Assembly: GCF_000282455.1 (NCBI RefSeq)
Contig: NZ_AKJG01000003.1
Location: forward strand, 124,001-188,000
From: Pseudomonas sp. GM74
Lineage (GTDB): Bacteria; Pseudomonadota; Gammaproteobacteria; Pseudomonadales; Pseudomonadaceae
Direction: 5' to 3'
DNA length: 64,000 bases
Below the pieces are notes generated by a model. It saw nothing but the letters and a program-made list of their open reading frames with translations. It had not been told where the DNA came from and ran no database searches. Made by a program: the position numbers and the translations under genes. Position 1 is the first letter of the stretch; every line of letters starts with the position of its first letter. Shown here piece by piece: positions 37,771-46,413 of the stretch.

Positions 37771-39297
37771 ATGCGTGCTGCTCGACTCAAAGCTGTTCTG
37801 CCACGGGAGCTGCTGGCTTCGGTGGTTGTGTTTCTGGTCGCCTTGCCCCTGTGCATGGGCATCGCGATTGCCTCGGGGCTGCCGCCGGCCAAAGGTCTGA
37901 TCACCGGCATCATCGGTGGTCTGGTGGTCGGCTGGTTGGCCGGCTCGCCGCTACAAGTCAGCGGCCCGGCGGCGGGCCTGGCCGTTCTGGTATTCGAGTT
38001 GGTCCGCCAGCACGGTATCGCCATGCTTGGCCCCATTCTGTTGCTGGCGGGATTGCTGCAACTGGTGGCTGGTCGTTTGAAGCTGGGTTGCTGGTTTCGG
38101 GTGACGGCACCTGCGGTGGTGTACGGCATGCTGGCCGGGATTGGTGTGCTGATCATCCTGTCTCAGGTGCATGTGATGCTCGATGCCGTGCCCAAGCCCT
38201 CGGGCCTGGATAACCTGGCGGCCTTCCCGGCGGCGCTGGCCCAAGCGTTGCCCACGTTTGGCTGGCAGGCCGGATTGCTCGGTTTGTCGACGATCGCTGT
38301 CATGTGGCTGTGGGAGAAATTCCGTCCGCAATCCCTGCGCTTCGTTCCTGGCGCGCTACTCGGCGTCGGTCTGGCCACGCTTGCCAGCCTGGTGCTGGCG
38401 TTGCCGGTCAAACGGGTCGAGGTTCCGGCCAACCTGACGGAGGCCATCGACTGGCTGAAGCCCGCGGATCTGCTCAACCTGGCTGATCCGACCCTGCTGA
38501 TCGCGGCGTTTGCCGTGGCCTTCATCGCCAGCGCCGAAACCCTGCTCTCAGCCGCTGCGGTTGATCGCATGCACAGTGGCCAGCGCTCGGACTTCGACCG
38601 GGAATTGTCGGCGCAAGGTATCGGCAACATGCTGTGTGGCCTGCTTGGGGCGTTGCCGATGACTGGCGTTATCGTACGCAGTTCAGCGAATGTTCAGGCC
38701 GGTGCAACGACGCGGTTTTCGACCATTTTCCACGGCCTGTGGCTGTTGGCGTTCGTACTGTTGCTGTCCAGCGTGCTGCAAAGCATTCCGGTAGCTAGCC
38801 TGGCGGGAGTGCTGGTTTATACCGGTTTCAAGCTGGTGGATCTCAAGGTCTTCCGTGGCTTGGGACGGTATGGTCGGGCGCCGATGTTCACCTACGCGGC
38901 AACCGCGCTCGCCATCGTTTTCACGGATCTGCTGACTGGCGTACTGATTGGCTTCGGCCTGACGCTGGTGAAACTGGCGCTGAAAGCTTCTCGGTTGAAA
39001 ATCAGCCTGATTGACCTGCCCCGGGAAGGGGAAATGGAATTGCGTCTGGTGGGCGCTGCGACCTTCCTCAAAGTACCGGCGCTGACCCAGGTGCTGGGCA
39101 GCATTCCACATGGCGCGACGGTGCATGTGCCGCTCAACAACCTGAGTTATATCGATCACTCGTGTCTGGAACTGCTGGAGGAATGGGGGCGGGCGAATGC
39201 AGCCAAGGGGTCGAAGCTGTTGATTGAATCGCGGGGATTGAAGCGTCGGCTTGAGGGACGGGTGCGGACGAATACCGGCGTCGGTGTGGCTGGCTGA
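37771..39297 (+). CDS. SulP family transporter, probable bicarbonate carrier
   Basis: A 508-aa SulP transporter with about twelve membrane segments (VALPLCMGIAIASGLPPAKGLI near residue 25). A C-terminal STAS domain (about 420-508) has NNLSYIDHSCLELLEEW. The ATG at 37771 follows GGGAG; an upstream ATG at 37741 lacks one. It is the partner of the beta-carbonic anhydrase gene. SulP members beside carbonic anhydrases, such as cyanobacterial BicA-like proteins, move bicarbonate, so this is the likeliest substrate. Confidence 0.82.
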   Translation: MRAARLKAVLPRELLASVVVFLVALPLCMGIAIASGLPPAKGLITGIIGGLVVGWLAGSPLQVSGPAAGLAVLVFELVRQHGIAMLGPILLLAGLLQLVAGRLKLGCWFRVTAPAVVYGMLAGIGVLIILSQVHVMLDAVPKPSGLDNLAAFPAALAQALPTFGWQAGLLGLSTIAVMWLWEKFRPQSLRFVPGALLGVGLATLASLVLALPVKRVEVPANLTEAIDWLKPADLLNLADPTLLIAAFAVAFIASAETLLSAAAVDRMHSGQRSDFDRELSAQGIGNMLCGLLGALPMTGVIVRSSANVQAGATTRFSTIFHGLWLLAFVLLLSSVLQSIPVASLAGVLVYTGFKLVDLKVFRGLGRYGRAPMFTYAATALAIVFTDLLTGVLIGFGLTLVKLALKASRLKISLIDLPREGEMELRLVGAATFLKVPALTQVLGSIPHGATVHVPLNNLSYIDHSCLELLEEWGRANAAKGSKLLIESRGLKRRLEGRVRTNTGVGVAG

Positions 39298-39305
39298 GGT
39301 ACCTG

Positions 39306-39395
39306 TGTGGGAGCGGGCTTGCTCGCGAAAGCGGCGTGTCAGTCGATATAAACGTTGAATGATTGACCGCATTCGCGAGCAAGCCCGCTCCCACA
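39306..39395. repeat. REPIN
   Basis: Inverted REP cores between the convergent SulP gene and the hypothetical gene. The loop is diverged (CAGTCGATATAAACGTTGAATG). Confidence 0.9.
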
Positions 39396-39406
39396 GGTTT
39401 CAGGGA

Positions 39407-40057
39407 TCAAGCCGCCGGCTGATCCAGTTCCAGGCCTACGCCCAAACGGCGGGACATGCACGGCCAGCGTTTCCACGCGACACCCGTGTCCGGGCTGTTG
39501 AGCTTCTCGCGGTAGGCTTCCACCGACTCCAGTGCGAAGCTTTCGTCGTTGAGCATCTCGTCGATGGCGTGATGCACCACTTCGTCCAGTTGGTTGGCGA
39601 ACGACTCACCGATCAATTGGTGAGCAATCAGGTTGGCGACAGTCATGTCCAAGGGGATCAGTGGCTGGCCGAAATGTTTGATGTACAGGTCGTTGACCTC
39701 TTCGACAAACCGGTGCGCCAGATAGGCTTCATCCAGCAGGCTGTCGAGCCCGACATGGCCGGCCATGATGGCTGGCGGCTGGAGGAAGTACTGCTCGGCG
39801 ATATTCAACACCGGTTTGATCTGTGACTCAATGCCCGCTTCCCTGGCGACTTCATTGGCTGCATCCAGCAGATCGGGCACTTCTTCGATGTAGGCGGCGA
39901 CAAATCGTGTCAGTACGCCGTTGGTATCGGCCTCCGGCAACTGGATCGCCGGGTGCAGATGAGGCAATTTACTTTCCAGCTGACGCGTCAGCAGACCGGT
40001 CTCGGCTTCGTGTTGTTGGGCTTTTTGGATCTGCTCGCGCAATGCGGCGGTGTTCAT
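39407..40057 (-). CDS. Conserved hypothetical protein
   Basis: A 216-aa soluble protein with no motif that I recognise. It is rich in acidic residues and predicted helices (EAAL, LLDAANEVAREAG, HHAIDEMLNDE). There is no signal peptide or membrane segment. I chose the ATG at 40057 (MNTAALREQIQKAQQ), preceded by CAGGA; the upstream 25 codons lack conserved features. It is divergent from the cox operon and shares its 370-bp promoter region. The function is unknown. Confidence 0.7.
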   Translation of the reverse strand: MNTAALREQIQKAQQHEAETGLLTRQLESKLPHLHPAIQLPEADTNGVLTRFVAAYIEEVPDLLDAANEVAREAGIESQIKPVLNIAEQYFLQPPAIMAGHVGLDSLLDEAYLAHRFVEEVNDLYIKHFGQPLIPLDMTVANLIAHQLIGESFANQLDEVVHHAIDEMLNDESFALESVEAYREKLNSPDTGVAWKRWPCMSRRLGVGLELDQPAA

Positions 40058-40258
40058 GAAAACTCCAGGAAACAAGGCAATGAAATAGGGAAGACATAAC
40101 TTAGCTGGCTTACGAAAAATGCTAAGACGCATTTGTCATAATTATTTCATCCTTGAGACGGCTCCGTTATATCGGTTTGCCACCACTCGTCTGCATCCTT
40201 CTCCATTCGTGCCCTGCAACGCAAGTTAATGCTGTTTCAGATCATTTACGCCTTCGCA

Positions 40259-40286
40259 TTGCGAGGTGAGAGTCGCTGTCTATACT
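40259..40286 (+). promoter_or_regulatory. Sigma-70/sigma-S promoter of the cox operon
   Basis: TTGCGA-N16-TATACT. The -10 is preceded by C (CTATACT), the hallmark of RpoS preference. Sigma-S control of the aa3 oxidase is reported for P. aeruginosa. The leader would be about 135 nt. Confidence 0.55.
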
Positions 40287-40295
40287 CGGGTTGGA

Positions 40296-40361
40296 ATGGA
40301 GTTAGCTGATGACGCCCGACTGCATATGCAGCAAGGCCCGGTGCTCAAGTTCGTAGTCTGA
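40296..40361 (+). CDS. Possible cox leader peptide
   Basis: A 21-codon frame (MELADDARLHMQQ...) begins a few bases after the expected transcription start. It has no ribosome site, so it would be nearly leaderless. It is listed for completeness and may be chance. Confidence 0.15.
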   Translation: MELADDARLHMQQGPVLKFVV

Positions 40362-40426
40362 TGCAGCCGCTCCCTTGCCGCAGGTGAAAGCCGGCGGGAT
40401 AACAAGAACGATAAGGGGAACCCGCA

Positions 40427-41554
40427 ATGATGCGACATCCACATGTCTGGATGGGCCTCCTGTTGTGGTCGATTTTCAGTCAGGCACAAGCGGCCTGGAC
40501 TGTGAATATGGCGCCTGGAGCGACTGAAATCAGTCACGCAGTATTCGACCTGCACATGATCATTTTCTGGATCTGTGTGGTGATCGGCATCATCGTATTT
40601 GGTGCCATGTTCTGGTCGATGATTCTCCACCGCCGCTCGACCGGGCAGGTGGCCGCCAAATTTCATGAAAGCACCACCGTCGAAATCCTCTGGACCATCG
40701 TGCCCTTCCTGATCCTGGTGGCCATGGCGATTCCCGCTACCGCGACCCTGATCAAGATGTACGACGCCAGCGAGCCGGAAATCGATATCCAGATCACCGG
40801 CTATCAGTGGAAGTGGCACTACAAATACCTGGGCCAGGACGTCGAGTTCTTCAGCAACCTGACCACCCCCCAGGATCAGATCCACAACAAGGAAGCCAAG
40901 GGCGAGCACTACCTGCTCGAAGTCGACAAGCCTTTGGTGCTGCCGGTCGGCGCCAAAGTGCGCTTTCTGGTGACCTCCGCCGACGTGATCCACTCCTGGT
41001 GGGTGCCGGCTTTCGCGGTCAAGCGCGATGCGATTCCCGGGTTCGTCAATGAAGCCTGGGCCCGCGTCGACAAGCCCGGCATCTACCGTGGTCAGTGCGC
41101 CGAGTTGTGCGGCAAGGATCACGGCTTCATGCCGACCGTGGTCGAGGTCAAGGAAAAGGCCGATTACGAAAAATGGCTGGCCGATCGCAAGGTCGAGGCC
41201 GCGCAACTCAAAGAGCTGACCAGCAAGGAATGGACCCTGGACGAGCTCAAGGATCGCGGCGAAAAGGTCTATCACACCACCTGCGTGGCCTGTCACCAGG
41301 CCGAAGGCCAGGGCCTGCCGCCGATGTTCCCGGCGCTCAAGGGCTCGAAGATCGCCACCGGGCCAAAAGACGCTCACCTGAGCATTGTCTTCCACGGCAA
41401 GCCTGGCACCGCCATGGCCGCGTTCGGCAAACAACTCTCGGAAGTCGATATCGCGGCAGTCGTGACCTATGAACGTAATGCCTGGGGCAACAACAAGGGC
41501 GACATGGTCACGCCTAAAGAAGTGCTGGAGCTGAAACAGGCGGAAAGCAAATGA
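40427..41554 (+). CDS. coxB: Cytochrome c oxidase subunit II with fused cytochrome c
   Basis: A 375-aa subunit II of the aa3-type oxidase. A signal-like N-terminus (MMRHPHVWMGLLLWSIFSQAQA) is followed by two membrane helices (about 45-70 and 80-105) and the periplasmic CuA domain with ligands in CAELCGKDHGFM (Cys224, Cys228). A c-type cytochrome domain with CVACH (about residue 286) is fused at the C-terminus, as in caa3-type enzymes. It is the first structural gene of the operon. Confidence 0.97.
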   Translation: MMRHPHVWMGLLLWSIFSQAQAAWTVNMAPGATEISHAVFDLHMIIFWICVVIGIIVFGAMFWSMILHRRSTGQVAAKFHESTTVEILWTIVPFLILVAMAIPATATLIKMYDASEPEIDIQITGYQWKWHYKYLGQDVEFFSNLTTPQDQIHNKEAKGEHYLLEVDKPLVLPVGAKVRFLVTSADVIHSWWVPAFAVKRDAIPGFVNEAWARVDKPGIYRGQCAELCGKDHGFMPTVVEVKEKADYEKWLADRKVEAAQLKELTSKEWTLDELKDRGEKVYHTTCVACHQAEGQGLPPMFPALKGSKIATGPKDAHLSIVFHGKPGTAMAAFGKQLSEVDIAAVVTYERNAWGNNKGDMVTPKEVLELKQAESK

Positions 41555-41636
41555 CCCGGTCTATTGCGCACGTAAGGAACCGGTCGGGGCTACGCACCCC
41601 GGCCTGCCCAGCCCATCTGTTTGCAGGAGACAGGAC

Positions 41637-43229
41637 ATGACTGCTGTAATCGATGAACATGTTCATACCGCCACCGACCACGCCCACGGCCCCGCCAAAG
41701 GCCTGATGCGCTGGGTGCTGACCACCAACCACAAGGACATCGGTACGCTGTACCTGTGGTTTGCATTCTCCATGTTCCTGCTTGGCGGTTCGTTCGCGAT
41801 GGTGATTCGCGCCGAGCTGTTCCAGCCGGGGCTGCAGATCGTCCAGCCGGAATTTTTCAACCAGATGACCACCATGCACGGTCTGGTGATGGTCTTCGGT
41901 GCGGTGATGCCGGCCTTCGTCGGCCTCGCCAACTGGATGATCCCGCTGATGATCGGCGCGCCGGACATGGCCCTGCCGCGGATGAACAACTTCAGCTTCT
42001 GGCTGTTGCCAGCGGCGTTCCTGCTGCTGGTGTCGACCCTGTTCACCCCCGGTGGCGGGCCGAACTTCGGCTGGACGTTCTATGCACCGCTGTCGACGAC
42101 CTACGCGCCGGAAAGCGTGACCTTCTTCATCTTCGCGATCCACTTGATGGGGATCAGTTCGATCATGGGCGCGATCAACGTGATCGCCACCATCCTCAAC
42201 CTGCGCGCCCCCGGCATGACGCTGATGAAAATGCCGCTGTTCGTCTGGACCTGGCTGATCACCGCGTTCCTGCTGATCGCGGTGATGCCGGTACTGGCCG
42301 GTTGCGTGACGATGATGCTGATGGACATCCACTTCGGCACCAGTTTCTTCAGTGCCGCCGGTGGCGGAGACCCGGTACTGTTCCAGCATGTGTTCTGGTT
42401 CTTCGGTCACCCCGAGGTGTACATCATGATCCTGCCGGCGTTCGGCGCCGTCAGCTCGATCATTCCGGCCTTTTCGCGCAAGCCACTGTTCGGCTACACC
42501 TCAATGGTCTACGCCACGGCGAGTATCGCGTTCCTGTCGTTCATCGTCTGGGCGCACCACATGTTCGTGGTCGGCATTCCGCTGGTGGGCGAGCTGTTCT
42601 TCATGTACGCCACGCTGCTGATTGCGGTGCCGACGGGCGTGAAGGTGTTCAACTGGGCCAGCACCATGTGGCAGGGCTCGCTGACGTTCGAGACGCCGAT
42701 GCTGTTTGCCGTGGCGTTCGTGATCCTGTTCTCCATTGGCGGTTTCTCCGGGTTGATGCTGGCCATCGCCCCGGCGGACTTCCAGTACCAGGACACCTAC
42801 TTCGTGGTCGCGCACTTCCATTACGTGCTGGTGCCGGGGGCGATCTTCGGGATCTTCGCCTCGGCCTATTACTGGATGCCGAAATGGACCGGCCACATGT
42901 ACGACGAAACCCTCGGCAAGCTGCATTTCTGGCTGTCGTTCATCGGCATGAACCTGGCCTTCTTCCCAATGCACTTTGTGGGGCTGGCGGGCATGCCGCG
43001 ACGGATTCCGGACTACAACCTGCAGTTCGCCGACTTCAACATGGTGTCGTCGATCGGCGCATTCATGTTCGGCGCCACGCAGATCTTCTTCCTGTTCATC
43101 GTGATCAAGACCATTCGCGGTGGCGCGCCGGCACCGGCCAAGCCGTGGGATGGGGCTGAAGGTCTGGAGTGGAGTATTCCGTCGCCGGCGCCGTATCACA
43201 CCTTCACCACGCCGCCGGAAGTGAAATGA
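41637..43229 (+). CDS. coxA: Cytochrome c oxidase subunit I
   Basis: The 530-aa catalytic subunit carrying heme a and the heme a3/CuB centre. About twelve membrane helices are present. The CuB ligand HPEVY (about residue 259), the HH pair in VWAHHMF (about 307) and heme-ligand histidines in VVAHFHYVL (about 395) are visible. It lies 82 bp after coxB, and a REPIN follows before cox11, inside the operon. Confidence 0.98.
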   Translation: MTAVIDEHVHTATDHAHGPAKGLMRWVLTTNHKDIGTLYLWFAFSMFLLGGSFAMVIRAELFQPGLQIVQPEFFNQMTTMHGLVMVFGAVMPAFVGLANWMIPLMIGAPDMALPRMNNFSFWLLPAAFLLLVSTLFTPGGGPNFGWTFYAPLSTTYAPESVTFFIFAIHLMGISSIMGAINVIATILNLRAPGMTLMKMPLFVWTWLITAFLLIAVMPVLAGCVTMMLMDIHFGTSFFSAAGGGDPVLFQHVFWFFGHPEVYIMILPAFGAVSSIIPAFSRKPLFGYTSMVYATASIAFLSFIVWAHHMFVVGIPLVGELFFMYATLLIAVPTGVKVFNWASTMWQGSLTFETPMLFAVAFVILFSIGGFSGLMLAIAPADFQYQDTYFVVAHFHYVLVPGAIFGIFASAYYWMPKWTGHMYDETLGKLHFWLSFIGMNLAFFPMHFVGLAGMPRRIPDYNLQFADFNMVSSIGAFMFGATQIFFLFIVIKTIRGGAPAPAKPWDGAEGLEWSIPSPAPYHTFTTPPEVK

Positions 43230-43242
43230 ACACTCTAGCCTT

Positions 43243-43330
43243 TGTGGGAGCGGGCTTGCTCGCGAAGAACGATGACGCGGTGTTTCTGTTAAACCGCAGC
43301 GCCTGCTTCGCGAGCAAGCCCGCTCCCACA
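43243..43330. repeat. REPIN inside the cox operon
   Basis: Inverted REP cores between coxA and cox11 on the same strand. Such hairpins can stabilise upstream mRNA or attenuate, so subunit ratios may be affected. Confidence 0.9.
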
Positions 43331-43355
43331 GGGTTCTCGGTGGAGGTTCGAAGTC

Positions 43356-43907
43356 ATGGCTGATTCGATTTCGATGAAGAAACTGGTCACGCGCCTGCTG
43401 ACCGTGGTGGTGGCAATGTTTGTGTTCGGCTTTGCCCTGGTGCCGATCTACGACGTGATGTGCAAGGCCTTCGGTATCAATGGCAAGACCGGCGGGCAGT
43501 ACGAGGGTGAGCAAACGGTCGACACCTCGCGGCAGGTGCGCGTGCAGTTTCTGTCAACCAACTCCGCCGACATGACCTGGGATTTCTATCCCAAGAGTGA
43601 TGAGCTGACCGCTCACCCGGGGGCGGTGAACGAGATGATCTTCATCGCTCACAACCCCACCGATAAGCCGATGAGTGCCCAGGCCGTGCCGAGCATCGCG
43701 CCCAGCGCAGCCGCGGCGTACTTCCACAAGACCGAATGTTTCTGCTTCACCCAGCAAGTGCTGCAGCCCGGTCAGCGGATCGAGATGCCGGTACGTTTCA
43801 TCGTTGACCGTGACATGCCCAAGGATGTGAAGCACCTGACGCTGTCCTACACGCTGTTCGATATCACTGCCCGACATCCACCGGTAGCTGTAAACACTGG
43901 CGGTTGA
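43356..43907 (+). CDS. ctaG: Cytochrome c oxidase assembly protein Cox11/CtaG
   Basis: A 183-aa copper chaperone that builds CuB. One N-terminal membrane helix (about residues 10-32) precedes a periplasmic immunoglobulin-like domain. The conserved copper-binding cysteines are in ECFCFTQQVL (about 128-130), and YFHKTECF is typical. It lies between coxA and coxC, 25 bp before coxC. Confidence 0.95.
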   Translation: MADSISMKKLVTRLLTVVVAMFVFGFALVPIYDVMCKAFGINGKTGGQYEGEQTVDTSRQVRVQFLSTNSADMTWDFYPKSDELTAHPGAVNEMIFIAHNPTDKPMSAQAVPSIAPSAAAAYFHKTECFCFTQQVLQPGQRIEMPVRFIVDRDMPKDVKHLTLSYTLFDITARHPPVAVNTGG

Positions 43908-43932
43908 GCGTGCCCGATAAGGAGAACAATAA

Positions 43933-44820
43933 ATGGCAACTCATGAACATTATTACGTTCCGGCCCAGAGCAAATGGCCGATCATCGCCACGGTCGGGAT
44001 GTTCGTCACGGTGTTTGGCCTGGCCACCTGGTTCAATGATCTGAAAGCAGCGCGTCCGGAATCCCACGGGCCGCTGATCTTTTTCGTCGGCGGGCTGATG
44101 GTGGCCTACATGCTGTTCGGCTGGTTCGGCACGGTGATCAAGGAAAGTCGCGGCGGCTTGTACAGCGCACAGATGGATCGCTCGTTCCGCTGGGGCATGA
44201 GCTGGTTCATTTTTTCGGAGGTGATGTTCTTCATCGCCTTTTTTGGCGCGCTGTTTTATGTCCGTCATATCTCCGGGCCGGCGCTCGGCGGTGAAGGCGC
44301 CAAAGGCATTGCGCACATGCTGTGGCCGAACTTCCAGTTCACCTGGCCACTGCTGAGCAATCCCGACTCGAAACTGTTTCCGCCGCCCAAGGAGGTCATC
44401 AGCCCCTGGGGTCTGCCGTTGCTCAACACCGTGTTGCTGGTGAGTTCCAGCGTGACCGTGACCATCGCCCACCATGCCTTGAAAAAGGGGCATCGCGGCG
44501 CACTGAAACTCTGGCTGTTGCTCACCGTATTACTCGGCTGTGCGTTCCTCACCTTCCAGGCCGAAGAGTACATTCACGCCTACCACGAACTGGGCCTTAC
44601 CCTGGGTTCGGGCATCTACGGCGCGACTTTCTTCATGCTCACCGGGTTCCACGGCGCCCACGTCACCATCGGCACCATCATCCTGTTCGTGATGCTGGTG
44701 CGGATCATGCGCGGACACTTCGACAACGAGCACCAGTTCGCTTTCGAAGCGGCGAGCTGGTACTGGCACTTCGTGGATGTGGTGTGGATCGGGCTGTTTG
44801 TCTTCGTCTACGTGCTCTAA
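43933..44820 (+). CDS. coxC: Cytochrome c oxidase subunit III
   Basis: A 295-aa subunit III with seven membrane helices. The family start MATHEHYYVPAQSKWPI and the C-terminal SWYWHFVDVVWIGLFVFVYV block are present, together with FQAEEYIHA and GFHGAHVTIG. The insert after residue 110 (GPALGGEGAKGIAH ... WPLLSNPDSK) is usual for Pseudomonas. It follows cox11. Confidence 0.97.
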   Translation: MATHEHYYVPAQSKWPIIATVGMFVTVFGLATWFNDLKAARPESHGPLIFFVGGLMVAYMLFGWFGTVIKESRGGLYSAQMDRSFRWGMSWFIFSEVMFFIAFFGALFYVRHISGPALGGEGAKGIAHMLWPNFQFTWPLLSNPDSKLFPPPKEVISPWGLPLLNTVLLVSSSVTVTIAHHALKKGHRGALKLWLLLTVLLGCAFLTFQAEEYIHAYHELGLTLGSGIYGATFFMLTGFHGAHVTIGTIILFVMLVRIMRGHFDNEHQFAFEAASWYWHFVDVVWIGLFVFVYVL

Positions 44821-44828
44821 AGCAGCAG

Positions 44829-45032
44829 CTACCAGGGGACATGGGAAACCAGCTGGCCGCTGAAAAAACCCCAGGTGATCAGACCCAGGGTAATGGCGGC
44901 CAGAGTGACACGCACACTCAAGGCAATGACGAGGCGGTTTGAGCGGCTGTCGTCCTTGACCAGAAAAAACAGGCCGCTGAACAGGCTGACAACCGTGGCA
45001 ATCAGCATCAGGACGATGGCTGCTTTGAGCAT
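44829..45032 (-). CDS. Twin transmembrane protein (DUF2909 type)
   Basis: A 67-aa protein with two predicted membrane helices (about residues 2-23 and 37-58) linked by a charged loop (KDDSRSNR). It resembles the DUF2909 proteins found beside cox genes. The ATG at 45032 (MLKAAIVLMLIATVVSLFSG) is preferred; the upstream frame is not conserved. It is encoded against the operon between coxC and SURF1. Its role is unknown, perhaps oxidase assembly. Confidence 0.8.
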   Translation of the reverse strand: MLKAAIVLMLIATVVSLFSGLFFLVKDDSRSNRLVIALSVRVTLAAITLGLITWGFFSGQLVSHVPW

Positions 45033-45103
45033 GGTGAGACTCCGGGGGGATAAGCGATGCACTTGAGTATAGCTATCGCGATGACCGACTTTCTGGCGAT
45101 GCC

Positions 45104-45844
45104 ATGAAGCGTTTTCGGCCGGGTATCGTGCCAACGCTGGTGGTGGCGCTGTTGCTGCCGCTACTGGTGTTCCTGGGGTTCTGGCAATTGAGCCGGGGCG
45201 CGGAGAAAAGCGCGCTGCTGCAAACCTACGCCGAGCGCCGGGCCGCTGAGCCGATGGCCAGCACCGAACTGCAACACACGACAGACCCGGCCTTCCGTCG
45301 GGTTCACCTGTACGGCCAGTTCGATGCCGAACACAGCCTGCTGCTGGATAACAGTCAACGCAACGGCAGGGTCGGCGTCGAGCTCTTACAACCCTTTCAC
45401 GATCAGGCCAGCGGGCTTTGGCTGCTGGTCAATCGCGGCTGGTTGCCTTGGCCGGAGCGCCGAACACCACCGCAATTCAAGACGCCCACCGAGGCTGTAA
45501 GCCTCGACGCGTGGGTCTACGTCTCCCCCGGGGCAACGTTCCAATTGCACGCAGATCCCGCAACGTTGACATGGCCGAAGCTGATTACGGCCGTTGAGCC
45601 AGACAAGCTCTGGACAGCACTGAATCGCGAAGGCTTTGCCTATGAACTGCGCGCCAAAACCGGCCCCGTCACCTATCAGGCCGACTGGCCCGTAGTCGCC
45701 ATGGGGCCGGAAAAACACATCGCTTATGCCGTGCAGTGGTTCGCCATGGCGATCGCCCTGTTCGGTCTTTATCTCTATCTCGGCTGGCACAACGCAAAGG
45801 AGAAACACCATGGGAGCGGCCATGAATCCACCCAGCATGTCTGA
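45104..45844 (+). CDS. SURF1 family oxidase assembly protein
   Basis: A 246-aa SURF1/Shy1 protein with an N-terminal (about 11-28) and a C-terminal (about 208-228) membrane helix around a periplasmic domain. Typical blocks are FLGFWQLSRGAEK and LLVNRGWLPWP. It inserts or delivers heme a during oxidase assembly. It starts a second unit after the opposed DUF2909 gene and overlaps the next gene by 35 bp. Confidence 0.92.
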   Translation: MKRFRPGIVPTLVVALLLPLLVFLGFWQLSRGAEKSALLQTYAERRAAEPMASTELQHTTDPAFRRVHLYGQFDAEHSLLLDNSQRNGRVGVELLQPFHDQASGLWLLVNRGWLPWPERRTPPQFKTPTEAVSLDAWVYVSPGATFQLHADPATLTWPKLITAVEPDKLWTALNREGFAYELRAKTGPVTYQADWPVVAMGPEKHIAYAVQWFAMAIALFGLYLYLGWHNAKEKHHGSGHESTQHV

Positions 45845-46403
45845 GGCGAAACCTTCGGTGAACCGGCGCAAGGGCCGTATGCAATTGCTGCTGATCCTGC
45901 TCGGGGTGATCGGTCCAATGATCCTCGCCACCGGCATGTACAAGCTGAATTTCTGGGTGCCCGAGGGCCGCAGTTATCACGGCGAACTGATCGGCAACGG
46001 CCAGACCCGCGCGGACATCGGCGTGCAGGCCCAGGAAGAGCGTTGGCAGATACTGGTGACCGCGCCCAAGGATTGCGCGGTGGACTGCCAGCAACTGGTG
46101 TATCTGGCGCGGCAAATTCAGATCGGCCTGGGCCGCGATGCGTCCCGCGCCAGCCATGCATTGGCCGCCGCGCAGACGCTGAACAGCGATTACGAGACTA
46201 AACTTCAACGCGAGTACCCGCAGTTGCAACGCTATTCACTGGACTTGCCTGCCTACACGAAAGGCGCTCAGAGCAATGACGCGCCGCATCTGTGGATCAT
46301 CGACCCCCACGGCAATCTGGTGCTGCGCTACGACCCGTCGGTGAAGGGCAAGGACCTGCTCAATGATCTGCGCCACCTGCTGAAACTGTCGAACATCGGA
46401 TAA
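45810..46403 (+). CDS. Cox-cluster membrane protein of unknown function
   Basis: A 197-aa protein with one membrane helix (about residues 25-45). The periplasmic part has a thioredoxin-like look (WQILVTAPKDCAVDCQQLVYL, HLWIIDPHGNLVLRY) with a CxxxC-like pair (Cys90 and Cys94 by count). It resembles assembly proteins found after SURF1 in Pseudomonas. The ATG at 45810 follows AAAGGAGAAACACC; another ATG is at 45822. It probably helps redox or copper handling for oxidase assembly, which is an inference. Confidence 0.75.
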   Translation: MGAAMNPPSMSEAKPSVNRRKGRMQLLLILLGVIGPMILATGMYKLNFWVPEGRSYHGELIGNGQTRADIGVQAQEERWQILVTAPKDCAVDCQQLVYLARQIQIGLGRDASRASHALAAAQTLNSDYETKLQREYPQLQRYSLDLPAYTKGAQSNDAPHLWIIDPHGNLVLRYDPSVKGKDLLNDLRHLLKLSNIG

Positions 46404-46413
46404 GGGCATCGTC

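Larger units (their letters stand above)
40058..40426. promoter_or_regulatory. Divergent promoter region of the cox operon
   Basis: About 370 bp without a conventional gene. It contains the sigma-S-like promoter at 40259-40286, a 21-codon frame at 40296 and AT-rich DNA (40080-40150) near the hypothetical gene. The coxB ribosome site GATAAGGGGAAC ends seven bases before its ATG. Confidence 0.5.

Noticed and set aside
41756..43159. 467-aa frame inside coxA in another frame
   Set aside because: Arginine/aspartate-rich translation of a GC-rich gene, with no start signal or family.
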